This document shows, in pieces, positions 15,632 through 19,826 of a DNA stretch of 19,826 bases (its first letter is position 1; each line of letters begins with the position of its first letter). Origin of the DNA: Alphaproteobacteria bacterium UBA6347 (GTDB lineage: Bacteria; Pseudomonadota; Alphaproteobacteria; CAAGCB01; CAG-977). The translations under genes were made by a program, and so were the position numbers. The notes beneath the pieces were generated by a model, which saw only the letters and a program-made list of their open reading frames with translations, was not told the origin of the DNA and did not search any database. The stretch is from assembly GCA_002440235.1 (NCBI GenBank), contig DJRZ01000013.1, positions 1-19,826 of the forward strand, given 5' to 3'.

Positions 15632-16049
15632 CGTTGTCGACGCGCAAACGCCCGCGTTTGCATTCGGGGCAGAGCGGAGCGCGGTTCGTTTCCAGCTTTT
15701 CCAAAACGCGCCCGCAGTCCAGACAGGTGAAATGCGGAACGTAGTCGTCGTTTTTAAACAGGAAATGATAAGTGAAGCGGTTGTACAGCCGCGCGCAGTG
15801 CGGGCAGTAATACGGCTGGTGTTCCCACGTTTGCAGAATGACGGGGCGGTGTTTGCGGATCAGCGCGCGGATAAAGTCGACCTCGTGCGGATTGTCGACG
15901 ATGTACTGCCGGAAATTGACGCCGACCTCGCGTTCCTCTTCGGACGCGAAGTCCTGCGTTCCCAGCGCCAGATCCGTCTTGCCGACGCCGTATTTGCCGA
16001 CGAAACGGAATCCGCAGTCCGGACACGAAAATTCGACCAGTTTGCCCAT
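15615..16049 (-). CDS. Small zinc-ribbon protein of unknown function
   Basis: I do not recognise this family. The 144-residue protein has four CXXC pairs: C9/C12 (CPDC), C82/C85 (CPHC), C109/C112 (CLDC) and C127/C130 (CPEC). These would form two zinc ribbons, probably with the central segment 15-78 inserted in the first. The middle part (VNFRQYIVDNPHEVDFIRALIRK) looks helical, and the C-terminal ribbon is followed by a basic patch (KRGRLRV). Such architecture is common in nucleic-acid or ribosome-associated proteins, but that is only an analogy. ATG 16049 is chosen because GGAGG lies 5 nt upstream and the first ribbon follows at once; an in-frame ATG at 16151 lacks this support. It converges on rsm22 with a 17-bp overlap and diverges from tkt. 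Confidence 0.8.
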   Translation of the reverse strand: MGKLVEFSCPDCGFRFVGKYGVGKTDLALGTQDFASEEEREVGVNFRQYIVDNPHEVDFIRALIRKHRPVILQTWEHQPYYCPHCARLYNRFTYHFLFKNDDYVPHFTCLDCGRVLEKLETNRAPLCPECKRGRLRVDNVTDWK

Positions 16050-16225
16050 GTTGCCCTCCGCGATAAAAAAGCTTGGCGAAAAACCGCGCGGATTCTGACA
16101 TATTTTCCGGCTTTCGGCAAGCCGAAGGTTTATTTTTTCGCCTTTTTTCAAAGAAGTGTTTTTTTGTCGCGCGCAAATGTGATATAAGAGATAAAAATTT
16201 TTTCAATCACACTCTCGGAGGATAC
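16050..16225. promoter_or_regulatory. Divergent promoter region of the zinc-ribbon gene and tkt
   Basis: This 176-bp gap is AT-rich near tkt. TATAAG at 16183-16188 is a plausible -10 for tkt, but the expected -35 position is only a T-run. The arms TGTGAT (16178-16183) and ATCACA (16206-16211) form an inverted repeat flanking the expected start site; their spacing rules out a standard CRP site. A hairpin CGGCTT-N5-AAGCCG lies around 16110. For the minus gene a weak TTGCCG-N17-CAGAAT pair can be read. All of these are suggestive only. Confidence 0.3.
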
Positions 16226-18199
16226 ATGGTTTCTCATAAAGATATGGCGAACGCCGTCCGTTTTCTGGCGGCGGAAGGCGTCCAGAAAGCGAATTCCGGT
16301 CACCCCGGCATGCCGATGGGCATGGCGGACGTCGCCACGGTTCTGTTCACGAAGTTCCTGAAATTCGACGCGAAAGCCCCGCATTGGGCCGACCGCGACC
16401 GCTTCGTCCTGTCCGCGGGGCACGGTTCGATGCTGCTGTACAGCCTGCTGTACCTGACGGGCTACGAACAGGCGACGCTGGATCAGCTGAAAAGCTTCCG
16501 CCAGCTGGGCTCGCGCTGCGCGGGTCACCCCGAATACGGTCATCTGGAAGGCATCGAAACCACGACCGGACCTTTGGGTCAGGGCATTTCCACCGCCGTC
16601 GGCATGGCGATCGCCGAAAAACTGCTCGCCGCCCGCTACGGCAAGGACGTCGTCAACCACTACACCTACGTCATCTGCGGCGACGGCTGCCTGATGGAAG
16701 GCATTTCCGAAGAAGCCATTTCTCTGGCGGGGCATCTGCGCCTGAACAAAATGATCGTTCTGTGGGACGACAACAAAATCACGATCGACGGTTCGACGTC
16801 CGTCGCGACCTCGACGAACCAGCGCAAACGCTTTGAAGCCAACGGCTGGAACACCGACGAATGCGACGCGTACAACGCCGACGAAATCGAAGCCGCCATC
16901 GCGCGCGCCAAAAAATCCGACAAGCCGACCCTGATCGCCTGCCATTCCGTCATCGGCTACGGCGCGGCGAAGGAAGGCACCAGCAAGGTTCACGGTTCGC
17001 CCATCGGCGCGGAAGACCTGATCGCCGCCCGCAAACGTCTGGGATTTGAATACGCCCCGTTCGAAGTGCCCGAAGACATCTTGAACGAATGGCGCGCCGC
17101 CGGCAAGCGCGGACACGCCGAGCGCGAAGCTTGGGAAGCCCGCTTCGCCGCCATGGATCCCGCCAAAAAATCCGAATTCGACCGCACCGTCCTGCACCAT
17201 ATCCTGCCCAAGGACTGGAAGGAAAAAATGCAGGCGTACAAGGAACAGCTGCTGACCGACAAGCCCAAGGTCGCCACGCGCAAGGCGTCGCAGATGGCTT
17301 TGGACGTTCTGGTTCCGGCGATCCCCGAACTGCTGGGCGGTTCCGCCGACCTGACCGCGTCCAACCTGACGAACGCCAAAGCGTCCGTGTCCGTCACCCC
17401 CGACGATTTTTCGGGCAACTACATGCATTACGGCATTCGCGAACACGGCATGGCGGCGGCGATGAACGGCATCGCCCTGCACGGCGGATTCATTCCGTAC
17501 TCCGGCGCGTTTCTGGTGTTCATGGATTACCTGAAACCGTCCCTGCGTCTGGCGGCGCTGATGGGAATCCGCACGATCTACGTCCTGACGCACGATTCGA
17601 TCGGCGTCGGCGAAGACGGTCCCACGCACCAGCCGATCGAACATCTGGCGAGCATGCGCGCGATTCCGAACGTCAACGTGTTCCGTCCCTGCGACGTGAT
17701 CGAAACGGCGGAATGCTGGGAATTGGCGATCGAATCCGAACACGCGCCGTCCGTTTTGGCTCTGTCGCGCCAGAATCTGCCGACGCTGCGCGAATCCGTC
17801 GCCGAAAACCTGTCCGCCAAGGGCGCGTACATCATGCGCGACTGCGACGGCGAACGCGACGTGACGCTGATCGCGACGGGTTCCGAAGTCGAAATCGCCG
17901 TCAAAGCCAAAGACCTGCTGGCTGAAAAAGGCGTCAAGGCCGTCGTTGTTTCCATGCCCAGCTGGGAAATGTTCGACAAACAGGACGCCGCCTACAAAAA
18001 AGCCGTTTTGGGCGATTGTCCGCGCGTCGCGGTCGAAGCCCAGGGCGCTTTCGGCTGGGAAAAATACACGGGACTGGACGGCGCGATCGTCGCGATGCGC
18101 TCGTTCGGCGCCTCCGCCCCCGCGGAACAGCTGTACGAACATTTCGGCATCACGCCGAACGCCGTCGCCGCCGCCGCTATGGGCTGCTTGAAAAAATAA
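16226..18199 (+). CDS. tkt: Transketolase
   Basis: Thiamine-diphosphate enzyme that moves two-carbon ketol units between sugar phosphates in the pentose phosphate pathway, with cytoplasmic dimers. It has 657 residues from ATG 16226, typical for bacterial TktA. Visible hallmarks are SGHPGMPMG near the N-terminus, [22 protein letters not shown], and the ThDP motif [13 protein letters not shown]. The pyrimidine domain has [15 protein letters not shown] with the catalytic-type Glu, and [20 protein letters not shown], followed by the C-terminal domain. GGAGG lies 4 nt before the ATG. An upstream in-frame ATG at 16073 would add 51 residues unlike the family and is rejected. The aldolase gene follows after 27 bp in the same direction, so the two probably form one transcript. 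Confidence 0.97.
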   Translation: MVSHKDMANAVRFLAAEGVQKANSGHPGMPMGMADVATVLFTKFLKFDAKAPHWADRDRFVLSAGHGSMLLYSLLYLTGYEQATLDQLKSFRQLGSRCAGHPEYGHLEGIETTTGPLGQGISTAVGMAIAEKLLAARYGKDVVNHYTYVICGDGCLMEGISEEAISLAGHLRLNKMIVLWDDNKITIDGSTSVATSTNQRKRFEANGWNTDECDAYNADEIEAAIARAKKSDKPTLIACHSVIGYGAAKEGTSKVHGSPIGAEDLIAARKRLGFEYAPFEVPEDILNEWRAAGKRGHAEREAWEARFAAMDPAKKSEFDRTVLHHILPKDWKEKMQAYKEQLLTDKPKVATRKASQMALDVLVPAIPELLGGSADLTASNLTNAKASVSVTPDDFSGNYMHYGIREHGMAAAMNGIALHGGFIPYSGAFLVFMDYLKPSLRLAALMGIRTIYVLTHDSIGVGEDGPTHQPIEHLASMRAIPNVNVFRPCDVIETAECWELAIESEHAPSVLALSRQNLPTLRESVAENLSAKGAYIMRDCDGERDVTLIATGSEVEIAVKAKDLLAEKGVKAVVVSMPSWEMFDKQDAAYKKAVLGDCPRVAVEAQGAFGWEKYTGLDGAIVAMRSFGASAPAEQLYEHFGITPNAVAAAAMGCLKK

Positions 18200-18226
18200 C
18201 ATCGGGAAAAGGAGTTTAATAAAACT

Positions 18227-19282
18227 ATGCCTATGATCACTTTACGTCAGTTGCTGGACCACGCCGCCGAATACGGTTACGGCATGCCCGCTTTCAACGT
18301 CAACAACATGGAACAGATTCTGGCTGTCATGGCGGCGGCGAAAAAAACCGATTCGCCCGTCATCGTCCAGACGTCCAAAGGCGCCCGCGGCTACGCCGGC
18401 GATCCGATGATCCGCCACATGGTCGAAGCCGCCTGCGAAATGTACCCCGACATTCCCGTCTGTCTGCATCAGGATCACGGGTCGTCCGTTGAAACGTGCG
18501 TCACGGCTTTGGCGAACGGCTACACGTCCGTCATGATGGACGGTTCGCTGAAAGACGGCAAACCCGCCACGCACGAATACAACGCCGAAGTGTCCGGCAC
18601 GACCGCGAAATTCGCGCACATGATCGGCGCGTCCGTCGAAGCCGAACTGGGCTGCATCGGTTCGCTGGAAACCGGCAAGGGCGAAAAGGAAGACGGTCAC
18701 GGCTTTGACGGCGCGATCGACAAAAAACAGCTGCTGACCGACCCCGACGAAGCGTTCGAATTCGTCAAGGCGACCAACATCGACGCTTTGGCGGTCGCGA
18801 TCGGCACCTCCCACGGCGCGTACAAATTCACGCGCAAACCGGACGGCGCGATCCTGTCGATCGACACGATCAAGAAAATCCACGCCAAAATTCCGACGGT
18901 TCATCTGGTCATGCACGGTTCCTCCTCCGTTCCGCAGGAATTGCAGGACATGATCAACGAATTCGGCGGCAAGATTCCGCAGACCTACGGCGTCCCCGTC
19001 GAAGAAATTCAGGAAGGCATCAAGTACGGCGTGCGCAAAGTCAACGTTGATACCGATTGCCGTATGGCAATGACGGGCGCAATCCGCAAAATCTTTGCGA
19101 CGAAGCCCGAAGAATTCGACGTCCGCAAATACATGGGTCCCGCGATGGAAGAAATGCAGAAAGTCTGCGAAGCCCGTTACGAACAGTTCGGCGCCGCGGG
19201 CATGGCGTCCAAAATCCATGCTATTCCGATGTCGGAAATGGCGAAACGCTACAAATCCGGCGAATTGGATCATATGCTGTAA
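18227..19282 (+). CDS. fba: Class II fructose-1,6-bisphosphate aldolase
   Basis: Zinc-dependent aldolase that splits fructose-1,6-bisphosphate into dihydroxyacetone phosphate and glyceraldehyde-3-phosphate, or the reverse. It has 351 residues and resembles the CbbA/FbaA-type proteins of alphaproteobacteria. The motif CLHQDHG (79-85) has the catalytic Asp D83 and metal ligand H84. H196 (GTSHGAYK) and H230 (LVMHGSSS) complete the metal site, and VNVDTDCR (272-279) contributes to the phosphate site. AAAAGGAG lies upstream of ATG 18227 with a slightly long spacer; a second ATG two codons later is possible. It sits 27 bp after tkt and is closed by a strong terminator 16 bp after its stop. Confidence 0.97.
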   Translation: MPMITLRQLLDHAAEYGYGMPAFNVNNMEQILAVMAAAKKTDSPVIVQTSKGARGYAGDPMIRHMVEAACEMYPDIPVCLHQDHGSSVETCVTALANGYTSVMMDGSLKDGKPATHEYNAEVSGTTAKFAHMIGASVEAELGCIGSLETGKGEKEDGHGFDGAIDKKQLLTDPDEAFEFVKATNIDALAVAIGTSHGAYKFTRKPDGAILSIDTIKKIHAKIPTVHLVMHGSSSVPQELQDMINEFGGKIPQTYGVPVEEIQEGIKYGVRKVNVDTDCRMAMTGAIRKIFATKPEEFDVRKYMGPAMEEMQKVCEARYEQFGAAGMASKIHAIPMSEMAKRYKSGELDHML

Positions 19283-19298
19283 TCGGCGGAAACGATCG

Positions 19299-19328
19299 AA
19301 AAGCCCCGTGTCAAAACGGGGCTTTTTC
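19299..19328 (+). terminator. Rho-independent terminator after fba
   Basis: The stem AAAAGCCCCGT (19299-19309) pairs perfectly with ACGGGGCTTTT (19316-19326) across a 6-nt loop, and the T-run continues the right arm. It ends the tkt-fba transcript. The next gene starts only 18 bp beyond it, so some readthrough may express that gene. Confidence 0.9.
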
Positions 19329-19346
19329 TTTGCGAAAGGAAACGAT

Positions 19347-19730
19347 ATGGAAAAAATCCGGACGGACTTGTATCAAGCGGCGAAATCCGTTTTAAATCCC
19401 CGCAAAGTTTCCGACGTTGTCGAAGCCGGCGGCGTCGGCGCGGCGGTCGAAGCGGAATCGGGCAAAATCTATACGGGCGTTTGCGTCGACATCGCGTGCG
19501 GATTGGGCGTTTGCGCGGAAAGAAACGCCCTGTTCAATATGATAACCCGCGGTGAAAGCGCGTTTCGCCGCGTTATTGCTTTGAATTGGGACGGCAAAGC
19601 GATGCCGCCGTGCGGTTCGTGCCGCGAACTGATGACTCAACTGATGCCGGACGGTTACAAAAACGTTGAAGTCATGCTGGATTTCGACATCGCCCGCGTC
19701 GTCACGCTGGGCGAATTGACGCCGGAATGA
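19347..19730 (+). CDS. Cytidine deaminase-like zinc hydrolase
   Basis: Homologue of small tetrameric cytidine/blasticidin-type deaminases, which convert (deoxy)cytidine to (deoxy)uridine in pyrimidine salvage. It has 127 residues. The zinc site is complete: C56-A-E58 (CAERNAL), with E58 as the proton shuttle, and P88-C89-G-S-C92. GVGAAVEAESGKIYTGVCVDIA (about 29-50) matches the substrate-binding strands of the family. It ends LGELTPE, close to the usual LGELLP with a short tail. GAAAGGA precedes ATG 19347 by 6 nt. It follows the aldolase terminator directly. Exact substrate (cytidine or another aminopyrimidine nucleoside) cannot be decided from these motifs. Confidence 0.88.
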   Translation: MEKIRTDLYQAAKSVLNPRKVSDVVEAGGVGAAVEAESGKIYTGVCVDIACGLGVCAERNALFNMITRGESAFRRVIALNWDGKAMPPCGSCRELMTQLMPDGYKNVEVMLDFDIARVVTLGELTPE

Positions 19731-19734
19731 TGGC

Positions 19735-19799
19735 TGTAGCCCGCCGGATCGCCCCGCCGCGAAACGAAATCGAAGCCGCGAGGGCGTCAGCCTGCTACA
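19735..19799. repeat. Inverted repeat in the terminal intergenic region
   Basis: TGTAGC (19735-19740) and GCTACA (19794-19799) are perfect 6-nt inverted ends of a 65-bp segment. Beyond them both ends are GC-rich and only loosely similar (CCGCCGG versus AGGCTGACG read inward). The structure resembles a small dispersed intergenic repeat (REP or MITE-like), but only one copy is seen in this window. The bases after it to the window end show nothing else. Confidence 0.35.
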
Positions 19800-19826
19800 A
19801 ACAGAATCGAAATCAACCCAGAAAGA

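Noticed and set aside
16178..16211. TGTGAT and ATCACA arms as a CRP/FNR site before tkt
   Set aside because: CRP sites need about 6 nt between TGTGA and TCACA. Here the gap is more than 20 nt, so it is noted only as an inverted repeat.
16148..18202. 684-codon minus-strand frame opposite transketolase
   Set aside because: It is antisense to a complete transketolase, rich in Arg, Gln, Phe and Asp, and has no domain signature.

Overview
The window is a gene-dense, GC-rich bacterial chromosome segment that reads as alphaproteobacterial. The support is an Rsm22-family methyltransferase, a translationally coupled clpS-clpA pair, a perfect CtrA-type box (TTAA-N7-TTAA) upstream of a PBP5-like carboxypeptidase gene, and a CbbA-like class II fructose-bisphosphate aldolase. 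A fermentative, host-associated relative of the Rhodospirillales is a guess from gene content only. There are no rRNA, tRNA, CRISPR or recognisable transposase genes.

Left (1-3508, minus strand): a nearly complete sugar phosphotransferase system in two overlapping genes. The first is a fused EIIA-HPr-Enzyme I; the second is a glucose-type EIIC that runs off the left edge. A 15-bp palindrome sits directly upstream of the ribosome binding site. Upstream, on the same strand, is uvrC (3609-5480).

5481-5821 is a strikingly AT-rich non-coding region. It holds two perfect DnaA boxes exactly 200 bp apart, a one-mismatch box between them, a small hairpin and a 22-bp perfect palindrome. It is a candidate replication origin or DnaA-regulated region.

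5822-9758 (minus): a tightly packed operon, in transcription order dprE1-like oxidase, dprE2-like reductase, and a 618-aa protein joining an unrecognised N-terminal region to a FolM/pteridine-reductase-like SDR. DprE1/DprE2 epimerise polyprenyl-phospho-ribose to the arabinose donor. Here the DprE2 homologue has Phe at the catalytic Tyr position, the SDR of the fusion has Ala there, and DprE1 has Ser where the mycobacterial enzyme has its benzothiazinone-reactive Cys. This is the most unusual part of the window.

9838-13541 (minus): an adenosine-kinase-like PfkB sugar/nucleoside kinase, then clpS-clpA (N-degron proteolysis) with their own promoter. 13674-15631 (plus): a divergent dacA-like carboxypeptidase and an overlapping rsm22. 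15615-16049 (minus): a small protein with four CXXC motifs. 16226-19730 (plus): transketolase, class II aldolase, a strong intrinsic terminator, and a cytidine-deaminase-like gene. The last ~95 bases are non-coding and contain an inverted repeat.

Together the window links sugar uptake by PTS with glycolysis/pentose-phosphate enzymes, cell-envelope synthesis (DprE, carboxypeptidase), and housekeeping repair and proteolysis. Long open frames antisense to almost every gene are by-products of codon bias and were not annotated.
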